64,000 bases of DNA, from contig NHNW01000004.1 of the NCBI GenBank assembly GCA_002786025.1, positions 682,001 to 746,000 of the forward strand, read 5' to 3'. How positions within the stretch are numbered: position 1 is the stretch's first letter; the number at the start of each line of letters is the position of its first letter. This document shows, piece by piece, positions 45,430-55,498 of this stretch. A program made the translations under genes and the position numbers. The notes under the pieces were generated by a model. The model saw only the letters and a program-made list of their open reading frames with translations, was not told where the DNA came from and searched no databases. Origin of the DNA: Zasmidium citrigriseum (lineage: Eukaryota > Ascomycota > Dothideomycetes > Mycosphaerellales > Mycosphaerellaceae).

Positions 45430-47444
45430 ATGGCGACCGAGAAAGATGCCAAGGCCGAGCAGGCCACGCAGACGACTAATGTTGAGGATACCACTTTTGA
45501 TGAAGGACGAAACATGTCGGCGGACGATATCCGGGAGGCGATTCGACAGGGCAGCGTCCCCAATGCCCATACCACCAAGGAAGCTATCGAGGTAGCACAA
45601 GCCGGAGGCTTCGAGGCCGACGCCCTCATCGAAGAGTTGGAGAAAGAGCTTCAGGCGAGTGGGAAGAAGAAGGGTCATTTCGATCTCGAGTTCGACAACC
45701 CCAAGCATTTCACTTGGCTGTTAGTGGCTTTTGCTTCGATGGGTGGCCTGCTTTCTGGTCTGGATCAATCCCTTATCTCTGGAGCCAACCTCTTCTTGCC
45801 TTATGATCTTGACTTGGACGATCGACAGAATTCGCTGGTTAACTCTGGTATGCCTCTTGGAGCTGTGGCCGGTGCTCTCTTGCTGTCTCCTTGCAACGAG
45901 TGGTTTGGTCGACGATGGTCTATTATCATCTCCTGCATTCTCTACACTATTGGCGGTGCTCTGGAAGCTGGCTCCATCAACTATGGCATGATCGTTACGT
46001 CGAGAATCATCCTTGGTATGGGTGTTGGTCTTGAAGGAGGTACTGTTCCTGTAAGTCAGAAGTCATTCCCGTCATTGTTGCCATTCGACATCACTGCACA
46101 TGCTAATTTACTGCCTTCTGACAGGTCTACGTCGCCGAAACCGTCGAACGCAAACTCCGCGGCAACATGGTCTCTCTCTACCAATTCAACATCGCCCTCG
46201 GTGAAGTCCTAGGCTACGCAGTAGGCGCCATGTTCGTCTCCGTTGAAGGCAACTGGCGCTACATTCTCGGTTCATCACTCGTCTTCTCCACCATCATGCT
46301 CATCGGCATGCTTTACATGCCAGAGTCTCCTCGCTGGTACATGCACAAGGGCCGAGTCTTGGATGCCTATGGGGTCTGGAAACGTATTCGTGGAACCCGA
46401 ACCATGGAGTCTCGTGAGGAGTTTTTCGTTATGAAGGTCTCGCAAGAAGAGGAAGATGCTGAGGTCGCTGCTGGCGCTGGGTCGAGACGCTTCCCATGGA
46501 TGGACTTTTTCACCAAGCCCCGAGCCAGGAGGGCTATTATCTATGCGAATATGATGATTTTCTTGGGCCAGATGACCGGAATCAATGCCATCATGGTAAG
46601 TTTGGGCCTTCTGAGTGTAGGCGAGGCTAACAGAATAATAGTACTACATGTCCGTCCTCATGTCGCAGATGGGATTCGACAGATTCGAGTCGAACTACAT
46701 GTCTCTTGTCGGAGGCGGTTCGCTTCTCATAGGCACCATCCCGGCCATTTTCCTCGTGAGTATACACCCTTTCAATAACCTATTCTCACGCTAATGGCTT
46801 CGTCAGATGGAGACCTGTGGTCGTCGCTTCTGGGCCATTGCTATGCTTCCAGGTTTCTTCATCGGCCTCGTCCTCGTCGGAGCCAGCTACCATGTCAAGG
46901 GTCTCATGGGCAAAGAAGGCGTCTATCTCACCGGCCTGATCATCTACGAGATCTTCTTCGGTTCCTACGCTTGCTTGACATGGGTCATTCCCTCTGAGGT
47001 ACGTCTTCCATTCCAAACCCCCTAATGTGAACAAACCCACTTACAACTCTCCAGGTCTACCCAACCTACCTCCGCTCCTACGGCATGACAACCTCCGACG
47101 CCCTCCTCTTCCTCTTCTCCTTCATCGTAACCTACAACTTCACCAGCATGCAAAACGCCATGACACCGACCGGTCTCGCCCTCGGCTTCTACGGCGGCAT
47201 CGCGGTCCTCGGCTGGTTTTACCAGATCTTCTTCATGCCCGAGACCAAGGACCGGACGTTGGAAGAAATCAATCTTATCTTTGAGAAGCCGACGAGGGAG
47301 CTGGTGAAGGAGAATGCGGCGAGTGCGTGGCAAACTACGAAGGATTTGTGCTGTTTTAGGTTTAAGAAGGTCTTTGTGGATAAGCATCGGACGAAGAGGG
47401 AGGCGAGTGTTGTGGAGCAGGTTGGTGGGAAGGGGGTTGCGTAA
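45430..47444 (+). CDS. MFS sugar/polyol transporter
   Basis: Five exons (45430..46050, 46125..46595, 46642..46755, 46807..46998, 47055..47444), all joined in phase 0, give 595 residues. Sugar-porter motifs are GLDQSLISGANLFLP at the first helix, NEWFGRRWS (loop 2-3), VYVAETVERKLRG, PESPRWYMHKGR after helix 6, MTGINAIMYYMSVLMSQ at helix 7 and PETKDRTLEEI after helix 12. The family symports hexoses, polyols or inositol with protons at the plasma membrane. Unusual is an N-terminal cytosolic arm of about 95 residues with acidic helices (SADDIREAIRQG, EADALIEELEKELQAS) before helix 1. The substrate cannot be told. The neighbouring Zn2Cys6 gene may regulate it. Confidence 0.92.
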
Positions 47445-47929
47445 ACGGGGTTGATGATGAGAGAGTCCTAGGGTGTGAAGTCGGATTCTCATCTCAGATT
47501 CCGGATTCCTGTCCAAGGAAGTGAGACGGGTCAGCAGTGAACATTGCTGGAGCGTAGTAATAGAGATGTACAGGTAGATAATGATATCCATGAGAGAATG
47601 TCGATAAAAGGCAATGTCAGTCCTGCTTTGATCAGTGGCCGTCAAAACAGAGATCAATACCATTGCTTGAAGTCTTGATCAGAATGTCATGAGTCTGCAT
47701 AGGACTGGCAACCATTATCACCCCTCAATCTGGGCTCTCATCATCTTTAATTGGTGTAAAGAATGAAGAACACCAAACTCGCACGGACCCCAAGAAGCGG
47801 AGCTAACATGTGCATGTCTGGAACGCACCTTCCGCTTCCACCACTCTCTCCAAAACAACACTTCATCAAAACTCATCCAATGCATCATTGAGGCGCTCAG
47901 ACTCCTTCATATAACCGAGAAATCCTGAG
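47445..47929. other. Short tandem spacer
   Basis: A 485-base spacer between the MFS and ALKBH6-like genes. No gene and no clear promoter element seen. Confidence 0.45.
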
Positions 47930-48687
47930 ATGACCTGGCGGCCGAATATCATGACCATGGAACCTCACCGCATCGCCTCAGCGCCAGAATCAATGTACTA
48001 CATTCCCAACTTCATCACCGCAGAAGAAGAAGCCACAATCCTACAAAAAGTACACCACTTTCCCCCATCCCAAACCCTCGCCATCCGAACTAACGTGCAC
48101 CGCAGATCCCCTCAAACCGCTGGATAACTCTCACCCACCGCCGCCTGCAAGCCGTCCCGGCAAAACTAACAGCAACAAATACCCTTCTCTCATCGCCGTT
48201 ACCAGAATACCTCACCAACCCCATAATCTCCCGGTTCGGCGATTTGGGAATATTCCAAGGCGCGCCGCACGGAGTCAACCACTGTCTCATCAACGAGTAC
48301 CTTCCCGGCCAAGGAATCATGCCGCACGAAGACGGAGCGGCGTATCACCCCGTCGTGGCGACTGTTAGTCTTGGCGGGACTGTGGTTTTGGATGTGACGG
48401 AGAAGGGTGATGGGGGTGGGAGGTGGAGGATTTTGCAGGAGCCCAGGTCACTGTTGGTCACGACGGGGAGTGCGTATACGGATACGCTGCACGGGATCAA
48501 GGATGTGGAGGTTGATGAGGATTTGAGTGAGGAGACGGTGGCGAATTGGGAGTTGTTGGGGGAGAGAGAGGGGTTTGTTAGGAGTGGAGGACGGAATGAG
48601 CGGACGACGAGGATTTCGTTGACGTATAGGGATGTTAAGAAGGTGTCGACGATTGGGAGTAAGCTGTTTGGGAAGGGGAAGACTTGA
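47930..48687 (+). CDS. ALKBH6-like AlkB-family dioxygenase
   Basis: Exons 47930..48049 and 48106..48687 (56-base intron, phase 0) give 233 residues. The start may be any of three nearby ATGs (47930, 47951, 47957); I took the first. The N-terminus MYYIPNFITAEEEATILQK and the spliced IPSNRWITLTHRRLQAVP match ALKBH6. The double-stranded beta-helix core holds NHCLINEYLPGQGIMPHEDG with the HxD iron ligands, then VATVSLGGTVVLDV, SLLVTTGSAYTDTLHGI with the distal His, and ERTTRISLTYRDV with the 2-oxoglutarate-binding Arg. Members use Fe(II) and 2-oxoglutarate for oxidative demethylation, probably of nucleic acid; the physiological substrate is uncertain. It ends 112 bases from the convergent SOD gene. 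Confidence 0.9.
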
Positions 48688-48799
48688 TGGCTTTGAAAGA
48701 GTTTCATAGCGACTGTTCTACGGCATCGTTGCCATATCGGCACTGCATTCTGGTATGCTTTTGGGAACCAACCCCTTTCCTCCCACTGTCTGCAATTGC

Positions 48800-49417
48800 T
48801 TACTTCCTCTCAGCGAACCGCTGCTTGGCAAAGTCCCAGTTGACGACGCTCCAGTACGCCTTGATATAGTCTGGACGGCGGTTCTGGTACTTCAAATAGT
48901 AAGCGTGCTCCCAGACATCAAGGCCAATGATCGGGAAGCCCTTGGCTCCGGAGACACCCTCGCCCATCAAGGGGCTGTCCTGGTTGGCGGTGGTGACAAT
49001 CTTGAGAGTGCCGCTCTGGTCGACGAGCCACGCCCAGCCAGATCCAAAGACAGTGGTAGCGGCCTTCTCAAACTGAGCCTTGAAGTCATCGACGCTGCCA
49101 AAGTCCTTCTTGATCGCTGCCTCGAGGTCGCCGTCCAAAGTAGTGCCTTGCTTCAGGTTCTTCCAGAAGAAGCTGTGGTTGGAGTGGCCGCCGGAGTTGT
49201 TGCGGACCCCAGTCTTCTTCTCGGCGGGGACCTGGTCGAGCTTGGTAACGAGCTCGTCGACGGACAGCGTGGAGAGGTCGTGGTCCTTCAGGAGGTTGTT
49301 GAGGTTGTTCACATAAGTCTGATGATGCTTGGAGTGATGGATCTCCATCGTCTCCTTGTCGAAGTACGGCTCCAGGGCATCGTAGCTGTACCCGAGAGGT
49401 GGAAGAGAGTAAGCCAT
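48800..49417 (-). CDS. Manganese superoxide dismutase, bacterial SodA type
   Basis: A single exon of 205 residues starting [17 protein letters not shown]; in-frame sequence upstream has no ATG. Metal ligands are His27 (MEIHH), His81 (SNHSFFW), Asp167 and His171 ([20 protein letters not shown]). Gln146 in [10 protein letters not shown] and the GSGWAWLV motif mark the manganese form. It catalyses dismutation of superoxide to H2O2 and O2. There is no mitochondrial targeting peptide, so it should be cytosolic. The sequence follows enterobacterial SodA almost block for block ([52 protein letters not shown]), far closer in my memory than to mitochondrial fungal Sod2. Together with the lack of introns this suggests acquisition from bacteria; I have not been able to check this against a database. 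Confidence 0.95.
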   Translation of the reverse strand: MAYSLPPLGYSYDALEPYFDKETMEIHHSKHHQTYVNNLNNLLKDHDLSTLSVDELVTKLDQVPAEKKTGVRNNSGGHSNHSFFWKNLKQGTTLDGDLEAAIKKDFGSVDDFKAQFEKAATTVFGSGWAWLVDQSGTLKIVTTANQDSPLMGEGVSGAKGFPIIGLDVWEHAYYLKYQNRRPDYIKAYWSVVNWDFAKQRFAERK

Positions 49418-50417
49418 GGTAGCTGCGGCGGTTTGATTATTCGGACTGGCACCAAGGCTGGCACAATGGATCACGTCAATCACTCGCTCTCACGTGCTTC
49501 CAAGGACGTATTCTTGCTCACCTCTGCTGAATAGACTCAAGTCTCGACTGCGCGGAATTCACCATCCAATTTCCTGCCTCCCAGAGACCTAGAGCGAAGG
49601 AGAAGTTGGAGAGCTGCATTCTGGGATAGGTGGGGTGTTGACCATCAAGGTCTTTTCTGAGGGCGTATGAGCACGTTTCCGCGCTTGCGTAGCTCGCTGC
49701 CAGTCAGCGATGAGAGGGCCGGGTTGCCTGGTTGTGATAGGCCTGTGGCAGCACTTGAGAGGAGACTAATGCGTTGGAGGGTCCGGCGATATCTGATCGG
49801 TGGTGTTGCTATGATGTCGTGCTTGAGGGTGATGTTGTAAGCAGGTGGTTGTGTCGGCTCTGCGGGTTGAAATGAAATGCCGAGTTGATTTAAGGAAATC
49901 GAGTACGATTCAGCTTGGCCAGATCCAGTTTTTTTGTCTCTGAGATTGAGTCCTCTTGGGTATGTGTGTGATGTTTTACGTTGGCTAGGAGAACTTGAGC
50001 TGGATCGAGGATGTCACGAAGGAGCAGAATTGCTGTCAGACCACCAAAGTCCCCCTTTTGAATCCGATTATTAGAACACTATTTGTTAATGATTGTACCA
50101 TATGCAGAGCCCAGTGATGGGAGTCGATGAAAGAAATGCCAACTGGCAGTGTTGATGACTTGGTAAACAATCCAACACGTGGAGCCAATTCGCGTGGACC
50201 CGATGTCGAGAAATCGCCGAGCTCCCGATGTCGCCTCTACAGGATTGCTCTCGACGAAGAGGGAGAACTGGTCAAGACAGTTGTTCGCTATATTTCCATT
50301 TTGGAATACACTCTATGGCACTTTTATCGAGCCTCACCATCTGTACCATGCAGCCCGCTTGAACGCTTGAACGGTCATTCGATGCTTTTCGTCTCCTTGA
50401 ACCCGGCCCGCACGTCT
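49418..50417. other. 1.0-kb spacer upstream of SOD
   Basis: The spacer holds the SOD promoter and the 3' flank of YIF1. A 132-residue open frame at 50127..50525 overlaps the real YIF1 end on the other strand and is spurious. Confidence 0.45.
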
Positions 50418-51532
50418 TCATTTCCCAGCCTTCTTGCCACCGCTCATGTTCAAAGAGCTGAGCCACCACATGAAAGCGAACTGGACAAGGTAGCTGTAGA
50501 TGAACAAGAATTGGGTCCGCCTTGACCGTTGAGAGCGTGCAATCGTCTGCATGGTCGGGTTTCCTGGGGCGTTATCCGAAGGAAGCAAGACGTACTTCAA
50601 GGAGCGAAGCTATTAAGGGGTCAGCATGAGCGTCATTCTTCATAGAGATCCATTAGCTTACCAGAAAGAAGGCGTTGGCCATGTAAGTATAAGCGAACAC
50701 AGCCCACCCAACCCAACCTCCGGTACCCTTTCCGCTGTTGAACACAGCTGCCACCACAATCGTGAAGATGACTCCAACAAACTTGTATCCACTGTATGCG
50801 ACCAAGTCATAGATCTGACTCTCGCTATTGATGTTGAGAAGATACCTGCCCAACCACAAAAGCAGAAGCTCGACCACAATGATAACGCTCGCGTTGCTGA
50901 AGGTGATTCCCAGCAATTGTGGCTCAAACTTCCCGTTCAGACCAGCTATTAGGGTAGAAAGCAGAATGTATGTGACGAATGCCATGAGCGGGATGTACAT
51001 GTCAGGCGAGTTGACATCTTCGCGAGGGGGAAGGAATTCGATCGCGCCTTGGCCGTCGTTGCTTCGAGCTTGCTGCCGTGACCAGGGTCGGTGTCGCCAG
51101 GGGAAGAGGACGATGTAGAGCTTGTTGATCACATATGAGTTGGAAACATTGAAGTAGTGCTTCAATGCAGAGACATTGACATAGCGATTGAACTGTATCA
51201 GGTGTTGTCAGCAATGCTCATGCCGTTCGTCTTCTAGAACTCACGTTCTGCTCCATATATTGCTGTCCAGCATCAACGGCACTCTTGCCTATCTGAAAGC
51301 CCATCTGGGCTGTAGGATCGTTCATGAAGCCGCCGAATGCTGGGTGGACATAGTTGTTCCCCTGAGCCCCAGGCGGACTCTGACCATAGCCATATCCTCC
51401 TTGCTGTTGGCCATTTTGCGAGGCCGGAGGCGGAGGCGATCGCAGTTGAGGGACAGTAGAGACGTGTTGCGGTACGGGATGGTGGAGCGGTGGTGATTGC
51501 GCTGGAGGCACAGCGTAGCCTGGCCGTTGCAT
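50418..51532 (-). CDS. YIF1: ER-Golgi transport protein YIF1
   Basis: Exons 51532..51245, 51192..50662 and 50609..50418 (two 52-base introns, phase 0) give 336 residues. The first 70 residues are Pro/Gln/Gly-rich; then VHPAFGGFMNDPTAQMGFQIGKSAVDAGQQYMEQN joins FNRYVNVSALKHYFNVSNSYVINKLYIVLFPWRH, the YIF1 signature block. Helices follow: MYIPLMAFVTYILLSTLIAGL, SVIIVVELLLLWLGRYLL, LVAYSGYKFVGVIFTIVVAAV, WAVFAYTYMANAFFLL and the last one, QFLFIYSYLVQFAFMWWLS. Yif1 pairs with Yip1 in ER-to-Golgi vesicle budding and binds Ypt GTPases. It is divergent from SRP receptor alpha with 458 bases between starts, linking two early-secretory genes. Confidence 0.94.
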
Positions 51533-51990
51533 GGTGGGCGCCAAGTCGTGGGTGATGGGACAGCTGTTATGGCAGAAAGTACCAGCTATCCCCAGAGGTC
51601 GAGCTTGGTCTGAGGAATGGACCACACACTTGATGGGTTATTGATTCGCCGAGATTCTGGGGATCGGAGGCTTGAAGGTCGAGCTTTCAGATGCCGGCGG
51701 AGGTGATCGGAGGGGAGCAAGCAATCACTTGGGCAACCGCCTATCCCCAGATTCCTGGGTAGTGACTCAATGCCGCGAAGGGAGGCTCGATGGGTCGGAA
51801 GCAGGTCGCGAATTTGGAGATAGCGGCTGGCATGTGACAGAGAGCGGAAGGACAAGTTGCTGCCCAGATTTTGGCTTTGAGGCGCTTCAGGGTCCACCTG
51901 CCGTCATTTCAGAAGCTCCCCGCCCAAGCCCGCCTCACTTCCACTCAATCTATCCCCGCGAACTCCACCACCATCCAGGCCGCCGAAACG
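51533..51990. promoter_or_regulatory. Shared promoter of YIF1 and SRP receptor alpha
   Basis: A 458-base divergent spacer. The frame of the SRP receptor is open upstream of its ATG but contains no earlier ATG. No TATA box is visible, as expected for housekeeping genes. Confidence 0.6.
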
Positions 51991-53940
51991 ATGTTGGACG
52001 GCTTTGAGATCATCACAACTTCGGGGATCGTCCTCTGGAGAAAACACCTAACCGCCCTGCCCTCGAGCCTCGTGAACGGCCTGATCAACGACCTCATCGA
52101 GGGCCGCCAGAAGTCCTCCTCCTACCAGAAAGAGAAGCGCACATTGAGGTTTACGACCGCGTCTGATGTAGGCCTGATCTTCGTGGCCGTGTATCAGAGC
52201 CTCCTGCATCTCTCATGGGTGGACAACCTCTTGACTGTGGTTAAGTCTCTCTTCGTCAAGCGATATGGAGATCAACTCAAGAAGCCCTATGCCACTAGCA
52301 TAGACTGCCATGATTTTGAGGAGATATTCGATGACCTGGTGAGAAAGTTGGACACAGGCAGTACTAGGCGCGCCAGCGAGCCTGAGGAGGTGGAATTCAC
52401 ACCTCCCTCGAGTTCGGCCTCAGCGACCGATGGAGATGATGCGCCTCCACCTCCACCTACAGCGCAAATCAAGAAGCCGGCGGTGATAGAAGACACAAGC
52501 ACAGATGCGACGCCGGTAGCTACTCCCGATACCTCACGTCCGTCCACGCCATTGAACGCCTCTTCGCACCTTTTGACAGCCAAGGCCGGACCGAGACAGT
52601 CACGGAGATCGCGCAAAGCTGGCAATGCATTCGCGTCTTCGGCGCCAGCCTCCTCAGGGGATGAGAGCCCAGCTAGGACAGCCAAGAAGCCAGGAAAGTC
52701 AAAGAGAAGATGGGACGTGGACGGTACAGCGATTGAAGGCGACGACGATGCGGTACTGGATTACAGCGCAAGCGATGCGCCGGTCGAGACACAGGTCGAC
52801 CAAGTAAAAGCTGAGGAAATGGGCAACAGGACAGGAAAAGGACAATTCATATTGAAGGATCTCGACGATGAGGTGGAGGCGATTCTGGCGGAATCTAAGC
52901 AGCAGAAGAAGCAGGAGGCCGAGGCGGTAGAGGATACGAGTATGCTGGGCTCTGCGACCAGCAAGCTATCAGGTCTCTTTCGCAATGTGGTCGGAGGAAA
53001 GAAGCTGTCAAAGCAAGACCTGCAACAACCGCTGCAAAGCATGCGAACGCTGCTTCTGGAGAAGAACGTCGCACTAGAAGCTACGGACAGGCTATGTTCG
53101 AGCGTCGAGACCGATCTCCTGAATCAAAAGACCGCTTCGTTCACCTCAATCGACAAGACCATTCGTGAGAGCATGAACAAGGCTCTAACGCGGATACTCA
53201 CACCCACGTCCAGCACCGACCTCCTACGAGAAATCAGCAATACGATCACAGGAGCGAATCCACGGCCGTATGTCATCAGCATAGTTGGCGTAAATGGAGT
53301 TGGAAAGAGCACCAACCTCTCAAAGATCGCCTACTTCCTCCTACAGAACAACTTCCGCGTGCTCGTAACAGCAGCAGACACCTTCCGAAGCGGCGCTGTC
53401 GAGCAGCTTCGCGTCCACGTAAATCGACTCATGGAGCTCTCAGAGCGAGAACGCGTCGGCCACATCGAGCTCTTCGAGAAGGGCTATGGCAAGGACGCAG
53501 CGGTGGTTGCACGCGACGCTGTCTCCTACGCTACCAACGCGGGCAAAGGCACCGGAATGCTGTTTGATGTCGTATTGATAGACACAGCCGGACGGAGACA
53601 CAACGACGCACGTCTGATGAGCAGCTTGACCAAGTTCGGCCAGCTGGCCAACCCGGATAAGATTTTCATGGTTGGCGAAGCGCTCGTTGGCACGGATTCG
53701 GTCGCTCAAGCCAGGAATTTTGCGAAGGAGTTTGTGGACACGAAGGGGGCTATGAGGAAAGGGGTTGGGATGGATGGTTTCATTATCTCGAAATGTGATA
53801 CGGTTGGCGATATGGTTGGCACGCTTGTTAGCATGGTGCATGCTACTGGTATTCCTGTGGTTTTCTTGGGCGTTGGGCAACACTATGGGGACCTCAGAGG
53901 CCTGAATGTCGATTGGGTCGTTAGGAAGCTTATGAAATAG
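51991..53940 (+). CDS. SRP101: Signal recognition particle receptor subunit alpha
   Basis: A single exon of 649 residues starting MLDGFEIITTSGIVLWRK. Residues 1-130 are the SRX longin-like domain that binds the beta subunit (LIFVAVYQSLLHLSWVDNLL). An acidic/Ser/Pro linker spans about 130-330. The NG domain follows: helical N part at 350-425, then P-loop GVNGVGKSTNLSKIAYFL at about 433, AADTFRSGAVEQL, DTAGRRHND at about 530 and SKCDTVGDMVG at about 601, ending GVGQHYGDLRGLNVDWVV. At the ER membrane this GTPase docks ribosome-SRP complexes and hands them to the translocon. Length fits fungal SR alpha (about 620-660). A diverged second copy of its last 30 codons and 3' flank lies at about 54670. 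Confidence 0.96.
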   Translation: MLDGFEIITTSGIVLWRKHLTALPSSLVNGLINDLIEGRQKSSSYQKEKRTLRFTTASDVGLIFVAVYQSLLHLSWVDNLLTVVKSLFVKRYGDQLKKPYATSIDCHDFEEIFDDLVRKLDTGSTRRASEPEEVEFTPPSSSASATDGDDAPPPPPTAQIKKPAVIEDTSTDATPVATPDTSRPSTPLNASSHLLTAKAGPRQSRRSRKAGNAFASSAPASSGDESPARTAKKPGKSKRRWDVDGTAIEGDDDAVLDYSASDAPVETQVDQVKAEEMGNRTGKGQFILKDLDDEVEAILAESKQQKKQEAEAVEDTSMLGSATSKLSGLFRNVVGGKKLSKQDLQQPLQSMRTLLLEKNVALEATDRLCSSVETDLLNQKTASFTSIDKTIRESMNKALTRILTPTSSTDLLREISNTITGANPRPYVISIVGVNGVGKSTNLSKIAYFLLQNNFRVLVTAADTFRSGAVEQLRVHVNRLMELSERERVGHIELFEKGYGKDAAVVARDAVSYATNAGKGTGMLFDVVLIDTAGRRHNDARLMSSLTKFGQLANPDKIFMVGEALVGTDSVAQARNFAKEFVDTKGAMRKGVGMDGFIISKCDTVGDMVGTLVSMVHATGIPVVFLGVGQHYGDLRGLNVDWVVRKLMK

Positions 53941-54067
53941 GAGCCTGTATCCCCGAGTATTGATCCCAGGCTGGGGGCACGAGTTGGGCGTTGGTAGCTC
54001 TAGGGAAATGGCAGAATCTGGAGATCATTGATCCAAACCCTCTACTGTTGCTCTCAAGTGAGGCATT

Positions 54068-54141
54068 AAGTGATAGCTGAAATGAAGTCAGGATTAGGTA
54101 CAAGTGATGGCTGAAATGAAGTCAGGATGAGTTACAAGTGA
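54068..54141 (+). repeat. 34-base tandem repeat, about 2.2 copies
   Basis: Unit 1 at 54068-54101 and unit 2 at 54102-54135 share AAGTGATrGCTGAAATGAAG and TCAGGAT and differ mainly at their ends; a third unit starts at 54136 (AAGTGA) and decays. The surrounding 130 bases are rich in AAGTGA and AAGTCT words. Confidence 0.75.
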
Positions 54142-54169
54142 AGTCTGAAGTGAATTCAAGTGGAGAACT

Positions 54170-54202
54170 AAGTGAAGCTTTAGAAGCCATCAAGTGAAGT
54201 CT
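54170..54202 (+). repeat. Direct repeat, copy 1 (partner at 55307)
   Basis: A 33-base block beginning AAGTGAAGCTT and containing AAGCCAT and AAGT, matched by a diverged copy at 55307-55339. Confidence 0.5.
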
Positions 54203-54660
54203 ACAGCTCGAACGAATAGAACTAGAGGCAAGTATATCAATATGCATCACTCTCACGAATCTTGTAGTACTGCAAAACTCCCCATCATCGATTCGATGGC
54301 CTGGAATTCTTTGGTGCAGTGGGGATCGGCCTTCCATACCTTGAGTAGCAGCAGATACCGGGCATTGATGTCTCAAGCTAAGGGATTTGTTCGGCACCGA
54401 CGTTCTTCGGTTGAGCCTTGAAACGGGGGAGATTACGAGATTATGGATCTACGAAAGCTCTTGATGTCGGGGCTTTAGCCTGTTGAGCTATGCGAGTCTA
54501 GTCGGCAGAGAGATCTCCAAGGTATGCTGCTTTTGCTGGGTCCAAATATCGAATCTCGATGCCATTGGAAAGTGGACTACAATGAAGTTAGAGATGAAGT
54601 CAAGCATAGAACTAAGCAACTACTAGCAAGTTGGGTTGGTATCTCCCTGAAATAGCTACT

Positions 54661-54865
54661 GACCATGGCAATAGGCATTCCTGTAGTCTTCTCAGGGGTT
54701 GGGCAGCATTACGGGGATCTCAGGGGCTTGAACGTGGACTGGGCGGTCAAGAAGCTACTGTCATTCTCTACATATTAATATTATGCTGAGGCATTCGTTG
54801 GGCTTTTGGTAGGCACGAAAATCCTGGAGATCGTTGATTCGAACTGTCTTTCGTCTACATCAGGT
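54661..54865 (+). pseudogene. Partial second copy of SRP receptor alpha 3' end
   Basis: From GGC at 54674 onward the plus strand reads GIPVVFSGVGQHYGDLRGLN, VDWAVKKLL and reaches a stop at 54777, aligning codon for codon with the C-terminus of the resident gene (53848-53940). Of 28 aligned codons, 10 are identical, 15 differ synonymously and 3 change the residue. The 3' flank also aligns: GTTGGGCTTTTGGTAG and CTGGAGATCGTTGATT at 54798-54840 resemble the flank at 53980-54040. Upstream of 54674 homology disappears; the preceding bases carry CTGAC and end in AATAG, like an intron end. It is a fragment, not a full gene. Confidence 0.75.
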
Positions 54866-54941
54866 GCTCGATCCCTGAAATGTGCTACGCCAATTGAGGG
54901 TCGCGTAGTAGACTCGATACCCCAGATCTAGGCAAAAGATT

Positions 54942-54976
54942 GGGGATAGTCGTTTGACCTGCTTTGTGATGGTCGA
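54942..54976 (+). repeat. Dispersed 35-base motif, copy A
   Basis: GGGGATAGTCGT followed by TTGA and GTGATGGTCGA; related copies lie at 55757 and 55947. Confidence 0.45.
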
Positions 54977-55306
54977 AGTGAGGCCTCAATTGAAGCTGAA
55001 GAATCTATATTGGCAGTTCTTCTGCTAGTATTGAACCTTACTTATACAACGGAGACAGTGAGCTTACAATTCACCTTGAATGGGGTCTTACACTAAATAA
55101 CAGGAGCCAGCAGTAAAGTGAGGCTAATGGGAGATCGTAAAGAGAATCGAAAGGGACGGTATACCTAAGAAGTGACCCCGACAGTAACCCTTTCGAAGCC
55201 TAGAAGCTAGTGGTGAAATCAGCAGTAGGCTACAGGTAGATACGAAATAAATGTTGCAAGTAAGCCACAAGTGAATAAAGGTAATGTCTCATGTGAAGGC
55301 TCACTG

Positions 55307-55339
55307 AAGTGAAGCTCTCAAAGCCATGAAGTAATGTCT
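55307..55339 (+). repeat. Direct repeat, copy 2 (partner at 54170)
   Basis: AAGTGAAGCTC followed by AAGCCATGAAGT, diverged from 54170-54202 by a few substitutions and a short shift. Confidence 0.5.
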
Positions 55340-55432
55340 CCGACTGGAAAGGGAACAGCGACAAGACCAGCTCCGGGTGCCGATGATCACATGCTAGACC
55401 CCAAAACTGTTCTTTACAAACGAGGCATTGAA

Positions 55433-55498
55433 GAAACGATCTCCGCAAGACTGTCTTGAACTGAGGGACTCGCTCGCCCTTGGTGTCATTGACGAGCG
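55433..55498 (+). repeat. 66-base direct repeat, copy 1
   Basis: It starts GAAACGATCTCCGCAAGA, contains CTGAGGGACTCGCTC and ends GTCATTGACGAG. Copy 2 lies 136 bases downstream; differences are largely C/T and A/G transitions. Confidence 0.7.

Noticed and set aside
54430..54507. tRNA-like sequence on the minus strand: TAGCTCAACAGG matches the A-box consensus.
   Set aside because: The 5' seven bases find no complement for an acceptor stem, the D-stem has only three pairs and the B-box candidate (TTTCGTAGATCC) is poor. At most a decayed tRNA.
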